Source: CALVGQ01 sp964369385
Lineage (GTDB): Bacteria > Bacillota_I > Bacilli_A > Erysipelotrichales > Erysipelotrichaceae
Reading direction: 5' to 3'
DNA length: 56,037 bases
NCBI GenBank assembly: GCA_964369385.1
Contig: CAYJEY010000014.1
Coordinates: 1 to 56,037, forward strand
Position numbers and translations under genes: made by a program. Positions 1-7,826 of this stretch are shown piece by piece (the first letter of the stretch is position 1; each line of letters begins with the position of its first letter). The notes under the pieces were generated by a model. The model saw only the letters and a list, made by a program, of their open reading frames with translations. It did not search any database and was not told the origin of the DNA.

Positions 1-53
1 ACAGCGCCCTTTCACGGCGTCATTCACGGGTTCGAATCCCGTACGGGTCACCA
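1..53 (+). tRNA. tRNA-Glu (TTC), 3' part
   Basis: The window opens inside a tRNA. The anticodon stem (gcgcc / ggcgt) encloses the 7-base loop ctttcac with anticodon TTC. The T arm (acggg-ttcgaat-cccgt), acceptor 3' strand acgggtc, discriminator A and an encoded CCA (51-53) follow. The D arm and 5' acceptor strand lie outside the window. Confidence 0.93.
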
Positions 54-126
54 ATTTGCAAAGTATAGAGTTGCGATTTCAAGAAATATCTTGAGTTGCA
101 ACTTTTCTTTTTGTATTAATAAAAAA

Positions 127-187
127 TTAACAGAAAATTAACAAAACATTAACAATATTGTTATAAAATTAACAATAGATTTACAAT
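127..187 (+). promoter_or_regulatory. Putative PhoP box (TTAACA direct repeats)
   Basis: TTAACA occurs at 127-132, 138-143 and 149-154 in exact 11-bp register, and again at 169-174 followed 11 bp later by TTTACA at 180-185. Direct TT(A/C/T)ACA hexamers spaced by about 5 bp are the known binding pattern of the phosphate regulator PhoP in Bacillus. They sit just upstream of a phosphate transporter gene. TACAAT at 182-187 is a possible -10. Pho control is inferred. Confidence 0.7.
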
Positions 188-222
188 TATTTTTGAAGAA
201 TCAATTAGGGGAGAATATTGGC

Positions 223-1860
223 ATGGAATTTAGTAATGTATTATCATTGTTGTCGGGACTAGCTTTATTTCTATATGGAATGAAGATGATGAGTGATGGT
301 CTTGAGTTGACTGCAGGAGACCGACTAAAAGGTTTATTAGAAAAAGTAACAAGTAACTTATTCATGGCTGTACTTGTAGGGGCTCTAATCACTGCTCTTG
401 TACAAAGTTCAAGTGCAACGACAGTGATGACTGTAGGTTTTGTTAGCGCTGGATTAATGACGTTAAAGCAAGCAGTTGGAGTAATTATGGGTGCGAACGT
501 TGGAACAACGATTACTGGACTATTAATTGCACTAGATATGGGGGAGGTTGCACCATTATTTGCGATTGTCGGTGTTGTTATGATTATGTTTATCAAAAAT
601 CATAAAGTTAATTCATTTGGACTTGTATTAGCAGGACTAGGTATTTTGTTTATTGGTATGGAAACTATGGGGGATGCAATGAAACCTCTTCGTGATGAGC
701 CAGCATTCGTGAGTATAATGACAAGCTTTTCAAATCCGTTCTTAGGAGTTGGTGCTGGAGCTGCGTTTACTGCAATTATTCAAAGTTCATCAGCGAGTAT
801 TGGTATTCTTCAAAACCTTGCAGATACAGGTTTGATTACGTTAGGAGCAGCAGCATTCGTTTTATTTGGACAAAATATTGGAACATGTATAACAGCGTTA
901 ATTTCATCGCTTGGAGCAAGTAGAGATGCTAAGCGTGTTGCTTTTGTACACTTGGTATTTAATGTAACAGGTGCACTGTTGTTTATTTTCTTGTGTATGT
1001 TTACACCACTTGTGCAAATTGTAGAGTCATGGTTTCCGTCAAATGTCAAAGCTCAAATTGCAAACATGCATGTTATCTTTAATATCGCTACGACATTAAT
1101 TTTATTACCATTTGCAGCTAAGTTAGAAAAGTTATCTAAAGTAGTGCTAAAGGATGAAGGTGAAACAATTGGTGCAGATGGACATATTAGCATTCCAAAT
1201 ATGCGTTTGGGAAGTGTAACTGTAGCTTTATTTGATTTAAGAAGAGAAGTAAGTGAAATGTATCGTTTGTGTGCAATTAATGTTAACCTTGTGATGAATA
1301 AAATGATTCAACAGGAAGCAATGCCGCAAGAAGTTTATGATAATGAGGAAAAGATTAATCAAACACATCGTGAAATTATCCGAGCGATTCCAAAGATTAC
1401 ATCATTAACAATGACGATTGAAGAATCAAAAATGCTGAATTCGCTTTATAAAATCAACAATGATATTGAACGTATTGGAGACCATGCGATCAATTTAACA
1501 GAAGAAACTGCAGAGTCTATCTCAAAAGAATCAATATTCTCTCCTGAAGCAAAAATGGAACTAGAGAAGCTTAGAAAAATTCTTGAAGAGAGTTTAGCAC
1601 AGTTTACTCAAATTGAAGAGTTTGATGATGCGAATAAATTTGATGTGCTTTCTAAAAATGAAGATTTAGTAGATAGCCTTTGTGAAGATTTCCGTCTTAA
1701 CCAAATGGAAAGAATAAAATCTGGTTGTTGCGAAGCAGAAGCTAGTGTAATTTATAGTGAAATATTGATAAATGTAGAACGTATTGCAGACTACGTGTTC
1801 AATATTGCACGTATGACTTATGCAGACTACTCTTTAGAACAACTACATAAGAAAGATTAA
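223..1860 (+). CDS. Na/Pi cotransporter family protein with C-terminal PhoU-like domain
   Basis: Predicted sodium-dependent phosphate transporter of the inner membrane (NptA/YjbB type), 545 aa. The N-terminal half is a run of membrane segments with the duplicated family signature QSSSA near residues 61 and 187, plus GANVGTT and GQNIGT motifs. The C-terminal 200 residues are helical and charged and resemble PhoU, as in many bacterial members. ATG at 223 is preferred over the upstream TTG at 193 because AGGGGAG (207-213) lies 9 bases ahead of it. The PhoP-like repeats upstream suggest induction by phosphate starvation. A terminator follows directly. Confidence 0.9.
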   Translation: MEFSNVLSLLSGLALFLYGMKMMSDGLELTAGDRLKGLLEKVTSNLFMAVLVGALITALVQSSSATTVMTVGFVSAGLMTLKQAVGVIMGANVGTTITGLLIALDMGEVAPLFAIVGVVMIMFIKNHKVNSFGLVLAGLGILFIGMETMGDAMKPLRDEPAFVSIMTSFSNPFLGVGAGAAFTAIIQSSSASIGILQNLADTGLITLGAAAFVLFGQNIGTCITALISSLGASRDAKRVAFVHLVFNVTGALLFIFLCMFTPLVQIVESWFPSNVKAQIANMHVIFNIATTLILLPFAAKLEKLSKVVLKDEGETIGADGHISIPNMRLGSVTVALFDLRREVSEMYRLCAINVNLVMNKMIQQEAMPQEVYDNEEKINQTHREIIRAIPKITSLTMTIEESKMLNSLYKINNDIERIGDHAINLTEETAESISKESIFSPEAKMELEKLRKILEESLAQFTQIEEFDDANKFDVLSKNEDLVDSLCEDFRLNQMERIKSGCCEAEASVIYSEILINVERIADYVFNIARMTYADYSLEQLHKKD

Positions 1861-1867
1861 GGTGTTT

Positions 1868-1894
1868 GACCACATATATTTGTGGTCTTTTTTT
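1868..1894 (+). terminator. Rho-independent terminator
   Basis: Stem gaccaca (1868-1874) / tgtggtc (1881-1887) is followed by seven T, closing the Na/Pi transporter gene. Confidence 0.85.
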
Positions 1895-1920
1895 ATGAAT
1901 AGTAGTATAATTATAAATAT

Positions 1921-1996
1921 GATCCCTTAGCTCAGTTGGTAGAGCAACTGACTCTTAATCAGTGGGTCTAGGGTTCGAATCCCTAAGGGATCACCA
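1921..1996 (+). tRNA. tRNA-Lys (CTT)
   Basis: Complete cloverleaf of 76 nt including encoded CCA. The acceptor strands gatccct / agggatc pair perfectly, and the anticodon stem actga / tcagt holds loop ctcttaa with anticodon CTT. The T arm is aggg-ttcgaat-ccct. It decodes AAG. Confidence 0.96.
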
Positions 1997-2025
1997 TTTT
2001 GATCGAAAATAAAAGAGTTTTTTTT

Positions 2026-2054
2026 AATAGTCTGATTATATCAGACTATTTATT
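2026..2054 (+). terminator. Hairpin after tRNA-Lys, probable terminator
   Basis: Perfect 10-bp stem aatagtctga (2026-2035) / tcagactatt (2041-2050) with loop ttata. The downstream T tract is weak (tatt), so termination is likely but not certain. Confidence 0.5.
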
Positions 2055-2124
2055 ATTATAAGAATTCTGCAATAGAAAATGTGGTGAGATTACTCAAGGT
2101 AAAGCGGAAGTTGTGGTTACTTTG

Positions 2125-2152
2125 TTTACAAGTAGGAGAAAAAATGTATAAT
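2125..2152 (+). promoter_or_regulatory. Predicted promoter for the GGDEF gene
   Basis: TTTACA (2125-2130), 16-bp spacer, TATAAT (2147-2152). Transcription would start near 2159, giving a short leader with AAGGG before the ATG at 2179. Confidence 0.55.
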
Positions 2153-2178
2153 TTAGAGAGAAGCTAAGGGACATAGTG

Positions 2179-3363
2179 ATGATAAAAAACTTAAAAAAAT
2201 TCTATAAATTTGCGGAACTGAAGACAATTGAAGATTTAACAAACATACGCATGTGTCAAAAAGAAATCGACATAAAAAATAAAGAAATCTTGCAAACGAT
2301 GCTATTTTGTGTGAGTTTTGTACTAGGTGGCTGGTTATTGATGTCCTATATAACTGACTTTTACATATTTGCTCAAGCAATCGAGTTAAGAACACCTTAT
2401 TCTATTGTCGCGGTATTTTCATTTCTAACATTCTTATATGTAAGATTTTTTCAAAAGAAGTATGTTACAGAACTGACTTATATAGTAAATACTTCTGGGG
2501 TAATTTATGCATTTTATGTAAGTTCATTTGCTGAGTATAATGTTGTGAGTGTCACATTTTTGTTTATGTTGTTTGCAATATCTACATTGTATATCGATTA
2601 CGGATGGCGAATACACACATTCATGTTGATATGTACTTGTTTCTATGTGTTTGCGATTTCCTTCTTCAAAACACAAGAAGCATTTCAGGTAGAGGCAATG
2701 AATTCTTATATTATTTTATTGTTACTTTTCTTAATTGGAACGATTGTACGCCAAGGACGACTTGATATGTATGTTGCGCAACATGAGTTAAAACAAATTG
2801 CCTATGTTGATCAACTCACAGGAGTTGCAAGCAGAAGAAAATTGTTTGAAAATCTTGGTGTGATGACACAAAAAGATTTGGGAGAAAGTGTAGTTGCATT
2901 AGCAATGTTGGATGTAGACTACTTTAAAAAATATAATGATAAATACGGACATCAACTTGGAGATGCTTGTTTGAGAAAATTAGGAAAGTGTTTAATTCAG
3001 TTATCACATAACTATCCACTGCAGGCGTATCGCTATGGTGGTGAGGAATTTGTTATTGTATTCAAACAGTGTAAAGAATATGGAGTAACTAGAGCGATTG
3101 AATCACTAGTGATATTAGTAGATGAGCTAGATATAGTACATGAGTCATCTTCACATAATAAAGTTACTCTTAGTATTGGAGTTGCGGTTGTGGCAAATAC
3201 ACCAGAAGTAAACCTAGATAGTTTGATTAGTAAAGCAGATCAAGCGTTATATGAGGCAAAGAGTGAAGGACGAAATAAAGTAAATTATGTTCAATACAAC
3301 AATAAAGAAGAGCTTGATGCACCGCAATCTTTAAGGCAGCGAAGAGAAGCAAAGATTGATTAG
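2179..3363 (+). CDS. Membrane-bound GGDEF diguanylate cyclase
   Basis: Predicted to make the second messenger c-di-GMP from two GTP. The 394-aa protein has about six hydrophobic segments between residues 40 and 195, then a GGDEF domain from about 205 to 375. The active-site loop reads GGEEF near residue 287, which is a catalytically competent version. The RxxD inhibitory site expected six residues ahead of the loop is absent (NYPL instead), so classic product inhibition is unlikely. ATG at 2179 is favoured by AAGGG at 2166-2170; a GTG at 2176 is in frame just before it. No EAL or PilZ gene is nearby. The gene stands alone between its promoter and a two-way terminator. Confidence 0.88.
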   Translation: MIKNLKKFYKFAELKTIEDLTNIRMCQKEIDIKNKEILQTMLFCVSFVLGGWLLMSYITDFYIFAQAIELRTPYSIVAVFSFLTFLYVRFFQKKYVTELTYIVNTSGVIYAFYVSSFAEYNVVSVTFLFMLFAISTLYIDYGWRIHTFMLICTCFYVFAISFFKTQEAFQVEAMNSYIILLLLFLIGTIVRQGRLDMYVAQHELKQIAYVDQLTGVASRRKLFENLGVMTQKDLGESVVALAMLDVDYFKKYNDKYGHQLGDACLRKLGKCLIQLSHNYPLQAYRYGGEEFVIVFKQCKEYGVTRAIESLVILVDELDIVHESSSHNKVTLSIGVAVVANTPEVNLDSLISKADQALYEAKSEGRNKVNYVQYNNKEELDAPQSLRQRREAKID

Positions 3364-3376
3364 TTAAAGCATGAGA

Positions 3377-3410
3377 AAAGGGACATTCAGATTTGGAGTG
3401 TCCCTTTATT
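3377..3410. terminator. Bidirectional terminator
   Basis: Stem aaagggaca (3377-3385) / tgtcccttt (3399-3407), with A-rich sequence on the left and T-rich on the right. It serves the GGDEF gene on + and the stomatin-like gene on -. Confidence 0.8.
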
Positions 3411-4304
3411 TTATTTATTTTGTTTTACAACTTCTGATAATGCTGAAAGTGTTCCAGCAATATCTTGTAGGTTACTAGGGATAATTAATTTAGTAGATTG
3501 TCCATCGGCTACTTTCTCAAGTGCTTCATAACCTTTGATTGTTAAGTAAGATTGACTTGGGCCTGCAGCATTAATCAATTCAATCCCCTTAGTTTGGGCA
3601 AGATACACACGCTCCATTGCTTGTGCTTGACCTTCTGCTTCAGTAATCATTGCTTGTTTTTTTGCGCTTGCTCGAAGAATCATTGCTTCTTTTTCACCTT
3701 CTGCAGTTAAGATTGCAGCACGTTTTTCACCCTCTGCTTGTAAGATTTTTTCTCGACGTTCGCGCTCTGCGCGCATTTGTTTTTCCATAGAGTCTTGAAT
3801 ATCGCGAGGAGGAATGATGTTTTTAACTTCAACACGACTTACTTTCACTCCCCATGGGTCCGTTGCTTCATCGAGAATAGCGCGCATTTTTGTATTAATG
3901 ACATCACGTGATGTCAGTGTCTCATCAAGTTCTAGTTCCCCAATGATATTACGAAGGGTTGTTGCTGTTAAGTTTTCGATCGCACTTATCGGGCGCTCGA
4001 TACCATATGTGTATAATTTTGGGTCAGTGACTTGGAAATAAACAACGGTGTCAATCATCATCGTTACATTATCACGTGTAATAACAGGTTGCGGAGCAAA
4101 ATCTTTCGCTAATTCCTTAAGAGTTACTTTGTTTGAGATGCGATCCAAAAATGGAACGAGTAAGTGTGGACCGTTTCCCCATGTGTCTTTAAATGTACCT
4201 AGGCGCTCAACTACATATGCTGAACTTTGTGGAACAATTCTGATTGAATAAAGTAGCACTCCGGCTACAACAATGAACAAAATACCAAAAATAATATATT
4301 GCAT
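3411..4304 (-). CDS. SPFH/stomatin-like (band 7) membrane protein
   Basis: 297-aa member of the stomatin/prohibitin (QmcA/paraslipin-like) family, proteins that form scaffolds in membrane microdomains. One N-terminal membrane segment (about residues 3-22) is followed by the SPFH domain with the typical VPF.DR, ITRDNV and YGIE-R-I-IENL stretches. A charged coiled-coil region rich in Ala, Glu and Lys follows from about 165 to 240. It lies 49 bases downstream of an NfeD-type gene in the same direction; NfeD and SPFH genes are typically paired, which supports both calls. The exact client is unknown. Confidence 0.9.
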   Translation of the reverse strand: MQYIIFGILFIVVAGVLLYSIRIVPQSSAYVVERLGTFKDTWGNGPHLLVPFLDRISNKVTLKELAKDFAPQPVITRDNVTMMIDTVVYFQVTDPKLYTYGIERPISAIENLTATTLRNIIGELELDETLTSRDVINTKMRAILDEATDPWGVKVSRVEVKNIIPPRDIQDSMEKQMRAERERREKILQAEGEKRAAILTAEGEKEAMILRASAKKQAMITEAEGQAQAMERVYLAQTKGIELINAAGPSQSYLTIKGYEALEKVADGQSTKLIIPSNLQDIAGTLSALSEVVKQNK

Positions 4305-4353
4305 AAAATCATCCTCTCTTATATGGATTATACCATATATTCTATAAATATTA

Positions 4354-4785
4354 TTAATTTACTGCTTTGACAACTAGTTTGCTTCCTTCGATTGCTACAA
4401 CTTCAACAATTGTACCAGCAACTATGTTTTGACTTTGAGTAGAAATCGCTAACCATAAAATTCCGTTTGCTTTTATTTCTCCATATTCCCCCGGTCTTAT
4501 ATCCTTAAGCAACTCGGTACGAAGTGAAATGATACGATCAGCATTTGTTGCTACATAATTTCCACGCATATTCTTGAGGAAAATTGGGCGTATTGCTACA
4601 AACAATATGAGTGATACTGCAAAGAAGACAGTGACTTGAATAGCAAAAATGAAATTGAGTGAGTTTACAGCAAGTGCAACAAGAGCTCCTAAAGCAAACC
4701 AAATACTAACAAGTGCGGTTGCGGTGAATAACTCGATGAATATTGATGCTACGCATATAATAAACCAAAACCAAAATAGAAACAT
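4354..4785 (-). CDS. Short NfeD-family membrane protein
   Basis: 143-aa protein with two to three membrane segments in the first 70 residues, then a soluble stretch of about 65 residues matching the OB-fold C-terminus of NfeD proteins (GEYGEIKANGILW ... IVAGTIVEVVAIEGSKLVVK). It lacks the N-terminal serine-protease domain of long NfeD forms. A strong AAAGGAGG precedes the ATG. It forms an operon with the downstream stomatin-like gene, its usual partner. Confidence 0.85.
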   Translation of the reverse strand: MFLFWFWFIICVASIFIELFTATALVSIWFALGALVALAVNSLNFIFAIQVTVFFAVSLILFVAIRPIFLKNMRGNYVATNADRIISLRTELLKDIRPGEYGEIKANGILWLAISTQSQNIVAGTIVEVVAIEGSKLVVKAVN

Positions 4786-4800
4786 TTGATAGCCTCCTTT

Positions 4801-5169
4801 CTATTTTATTTGAGTAGTCAAATCGATAACCAACATTTTTTCTTTTTCATCAAATGTAGCCATGAATTTTTGACCATTAAGCGTTTCATTAAGTAAAGTA
4901 GAAACCATGTCCAGCACCACTTTATTAGAGATGCGTCCATAGCCTTTACCAATTGAAACTTTGTGTAATTGAGTAAGTGGAACTATATTTAAATCAATTT
5001 CACGCTTAGAAACAGGTTTGATTGCAACTTGCTTATCGATTTCATTAATTCCGATACAGCACCAGCGATAATCTTTAAAATAACTTGCAGCTAAGTTGTT
5101 TAACGTAAAATTGTTAGCATACAGTGTGACGATACTATGATTTGTATATCCTTCAATCCAATTAAACAT
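4801..5169 (-). CDS. Conserved hypothetical protein, 122 aa
   Basis: Soluble protein of 122 aa that I cannot assign to a named family. The start at 5169 is chosen because AAAGGA lies 8 bases ahead; in-frame upstream codons would add a lysine-rich tail without an RBS. It has no membrane segment or signal peptide and two adjacent cysteines (RWCC) near residue 40. It lies just upstream of nfeD on the same strand, with only 15 bases between, so the three genes may be one transcript. A good promoter (TTGCAA-17-TATAAT) precedes it. Function unknown. Confidence 0.75.
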   Translation of the reverse strand: MFNWIEGYTNHSIVTLYANNFTLNNLAASYFKDYRWCCIGINEIDKQVAIKPVSKREIDLNIVPLTQLHKVSIGKGYGRISNKVVLDMVSTLLNETLNGQKFMATFDEKEKMLVIDLTTQIK

Positions 5170-5191
5170 ATGAACCATCCTTTCTATCTTT

Positions 5192-5220
5192 ATTATATTA
5201 CTAAACTTACTAAATTGCAA
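5192..5220 (-). promoter_or_regulatory. Promoter for the minus-strand trio
   Basis: Read on the minus strand: TTGCAA (5220-5215), 17-bp spacer, TATAAT (5197-5192). It drives the 122-aa gene and probably nfeD and the stomatin-like gene. Confidence 0.65.
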
Positions 5221-5308
5221 TTTCTTATTCTTCTTATTTTTCTTTTTGGCCTTTTTCTTTTCATTAACGAAAAAATTGCATATAATAGTAATGATACATG
5301 GAGGCGCT

Positions 5309-6079
5309 ATGACCACAATTAAAATAAATAATTTAAATATAAATATGAAACAAGAAGGCTGCGGAAAATATGATGTAGTTTGTCTTCATGGATGGGGACA
5401 AAACTTAGAAATGATGAAAATGGTTTCTGAGCATCTCAAACAAGGTTTTCGCGTAACCTCAATTGATTTTCCAGGATTTGGAGATTCACAGGATCCTCAA
5501 GAGAGTTGGAATGTTCAAGATTATGCTGATTTTTTACATGAGTTATTGAAAAAATTGCAGATAGAGAATCCAATACTGATTGGGCATTCATTTGGCTGTC
5601 GAGTTGCTATACGCTATGCAGTCAATCACTCAGTACACAAAATGGTACTTACAGGTGCTGCTGGAATACGTCCAAAAAGATCAGTAAAGTGGTATGTGCG
5701 TACTATAACTTATAAAGTGATGAAACAGTTACTGAAACTTCCATTCCTAAAAGGACAACAAGAGAAAGTCAAATCTAAATTTGGAAGTAGTGATTATAAA
5801 AACTCAACTGGTATAATGAGACAAACCTTTGTGAAAGTCGTAAATGATGATGTGAGTGATTTACTATGTAAAATGGAAATGCCTGTATTTTTAGTGTGGG
5901 GAGATCAAGATGACGCAACACCATTATGGATGGGAAAAATGATGGAAGCTAAAATGAAAAATGCAGGATTAGCCATCTTTGAAGGTGATGGGCATTATGC
6001 TTATTGGCATCAATGGGATCGTTTTAATCGCTGCTTAGATGCATTCTTAGGACAGGATAAGGGGGAGAATGATGAGTAA
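5309..6079 (+). CDS. Alpha/beta hydrolase
   Basis: 256-aa cytosolic alpha/beta hydrolase. The oxyanion region LHGWGQN comes first, the nucleophile elbow is GHSFG with Ser near residue 94, an acid candidate is in WGDQDD, and the catalytic His in GDGHYAYWH. ATG at 5309 follows GGAGGC; the longer upstream frame lacks an RBS. It overlaps the MurF-like gene downstream by 8 bases, so the two are translationally coupled. Partnership with a Mur ligase hints at a cell-envelope substrate, but this is inference and the substrate is unknown. Confidence 0.88.
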   Translation: MTTIKINNLNINMKQEGCGKYDVVCLHGWGQNLEMMKMVSEHLKQGFRVTSIDFPGFGDSQDPQESWNVQDYADFLHELLKKLQIENPILIGHSFGCRVAIRYAVNHSVHKMVLTGAAGIRPKRSVKWYVRTITYKVMKQLLKLPFLKGQQEKVKSKFGSSDYKNSTGIMRQTFVKVVNDDVSDLLCKMEMPVFLVWGDQDDATPLWMGKMMEAKMKNAGLAIFEGDGHYAYWHQWDRFNRCLDAFLGQDKGENDE

Positions 6080-7661
6080 TTTGTCGACAATTTGTTTTGG
6101 AATCATCGTTTTGTTGTATATGGTTGTTCCAATTAAACATATTTTGCACATGTTCCAACAAAATCGTTATGAACCAGGACGCTTAAGTAATTGGATTTTA
6201 TTACAAGGGAAGCAAAAAAAGTTTGATATTTTAGCGCTAGTAAGTGCTTTAGTTATAGGTGGAACATACTTTGTCGAAGACATAACTATTCGTAACATTA
6301 TGTGTGTCTGGATAGTCGTAGCAAGTGCTACAATTCGTACTCTTGATGAAGCAAAAAAAGAGAAACAATACATCAAGCCACTTCATATGACTGCACGAGT
6401 GAAACGTCAGGCTGTAGCAATGGCCGTATTAAACATTCTGTGGATTGGGATAATGTTAACTCTTCTTGAGCCGAACATGTGGTTTGTTCTAATTTTAGTT
6501 GCAACGTATATTAACTGGGGACTTGTATACATGATGGCAATCTGTACAACACCTATTGAAAATCTTGTGAAACAATTCTACATGAACAAAGCTAAAAAGA
6601 TTCTAGCGAGTTTTCAAGGTAAAATTGTTGGAATTACTGGTAGCTATGGTAAGACAAGTAGTAAAAATATTATGCAAGCTGTGTTATCTGAGCGCTTTTA
6701 TAGTTTAATGACACCCGCTTCATTTAATACACCCATGGGAATTACGATTACTATTCGTAATAGTTTAAAGAGTATTCACGATGTGTTTATTTGTGAGATG
6801 GGAGCAGATCACGTGAATGACATCAAAACACTTATGAATTTTGTGAAGCCACAAGTAGGTGTAGTGACTTCAATTGGCCCACAACACTTGCAGACATTTA
6901 AAACTCTTGATAATATCATAAAAGAAAAAATGAAGATGATTGAAATGTTACCACAGGATGGAATTGGAATTTTAAACAAAGATAATGAGCATATTCGAAA
7001 TTATCAAATTAAAAATACTTGTAAAGTCGTTTGGTACGGAATTGACCAAGATGATGTTGATTATCGTGCTATAAATATCAACTATAATAAAAAGGGTTCA
7101 ACTTTTGATGTAGTGGATCGCGAAGGGTGCGTAACATCATTTCAAACAATGTTGCTAGGTGAGCACAACATTGCTAATATATTAGCCTCAATTGCGCTTG
7201 GAAAAGAAATGGGTTGCACTTACCCACAACTTCAAGATGCAGTACGTAAAGTCCGCTATGTTGAACATCGCTTAGAAGTGAAAAAAATTAATGGTTATAC
7301 TTTCATTGATGATGCATTCAATAGTAATCCTGTTGGATCATCAATGGCCTTAGATGTGTTAAAAATGATGGATGGCAAACGCTTCGTTGTAACACCAGGA
7401 ATGATTGATTTAGGTCCTAAACAAGATGAACTCAATCACCGATTTGGTACTTTAATGAAAGATAAAGTGGATGTTGCAATTCTGGTTGGAGTGAATCAAA
7501 CAAAGCCTATTGTAGAAGGGCTTTGTGAGAGTGGGTTTGATATGGAAAATGTTAAAGTATGTAAGACAGTTAAAGAAGCGTTTAATCTTGTCTACTCAAT
7601 GGCTACTCCAGAAGACACAATTCTGCTAGAAAATGATTTACCAGATGCATTTAATTCATAG
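6072..7661 (+). CDS. MurF-like Mur ligase with N-terminal membrane region
   Basis: 529-aa Mur ligase family protein. Residues 1 to about 165 carry several hydrophobic segments, which ordinary MurF lacks. The ligase core follows, with ATP loop GITGSYGKTSSKN and the MurF-type signature DDAFNSNP, plus EHRLE. MurF joins D-Ala-D-Ala to the UDP-MurNAc tripeptide; this membrane-anchored form may act on peptidoglycan or a related envelope precursor. The second of two adjacent ATGs (6072) has the better spacing to GGGGGAG. It is coupled to the preceding hydrolase. A genuine housekeeping murF may lie elsewhere, so the exact reaction is uncertain. Confidence 0.82.
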   Translation: MSNLSTICFGIIVLLYMVVPIKHILHMFQQNRYEPGRLSNWILLQGKQKKFDILALVSALVIGGTYFVEDITIRNIMCVWIVVASATIRTLDEAKKEKQYIKPLHMTARVKRQAVAMAVLNILWIGIMLTLLEPNMWFVLILVATYINWGLVYMMAICTTPIENLVKQFYMNKAKKILASFQGKIVGITGSYGKTSSKNIMQAVLSERFYSLMTPASFNTPMGITITIRNSLKSIHDVFICEMGADHVNDIKTLMNFVKPQVGVVTSIGPQHLQTFKTLDNIIKEKMKMIEMLPQDGIGILNKDNEHIRNYQIKNTCKVVWYGIDQDDVDYRAININYNKKGSTFDVVDREGCVTSFQTMLLGEHNIANILASIALGKEMGCTYPQLQDAVRKVRYVEHRLEVKKINGYTFIDDAFNSNPVGSSMALDVLKMMDGKRFVVTPGMIDLGPKQDELNHRFGTLMKDKVDVAILVGVNQTKPIVEGLCESGFDMENVKVCKTVKEAFNLVYSMATPEDTILLENDLPDAFNS

Positions 7662-7686
7662 GGCAAGTAATACTTGTCCTTTTTTA
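7661..7686 (+). terminator. Rho-independent terminator
   Basis: Stem gggcaagt / acttgtcc with a short loop, followed by a T tract. It starts at the last base of the MurF-like stop codon. Confidence 0.8.
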
Positions 7687-7751
7687 CACTAAAATTTGAG
7701 TGGATTGTATTTTAGAACGAAGGATCTAAATGAAAAACCGCATGGAATGTA

Positions 7752-7780
7752 TTGACAAGAAAATTCATATAAGTTAAAGT
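7752..7780 (+). promoter_or_regulatory. Promoter of the TetR gene
   Basis: Consensus TTGACA (7752-7757), 17-bp spacer, TAAAGT (7775-7780). Confidence 0.65.
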
Positions 7781-7826
7781 GATAACAAGGTTATTAAAAA
7801 TAAATTTGTTATGTGAGGTGATATAC

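Noticed and set aside
201..596. Minus-strand frame of 131 codons inside the Na/Pi transporter gene
   Set aside because: Shadow of the real gene: no RBS, and its composition is that of an antisense frame of a membrane protein.
5246..5308. Longer N-terminus for the alpha/beta hydrolase
   Set aside because: No RBS, overlap with promoter-like sequence, and the ATG at 5309 follows GGAGGC.
4801..5316. 171-aa version of the small unknown protein
   Set aside because: The extra 49 residues are lysine-rich and AT-driven, cross the promoter and have no RBS; 5169 is the supported start.
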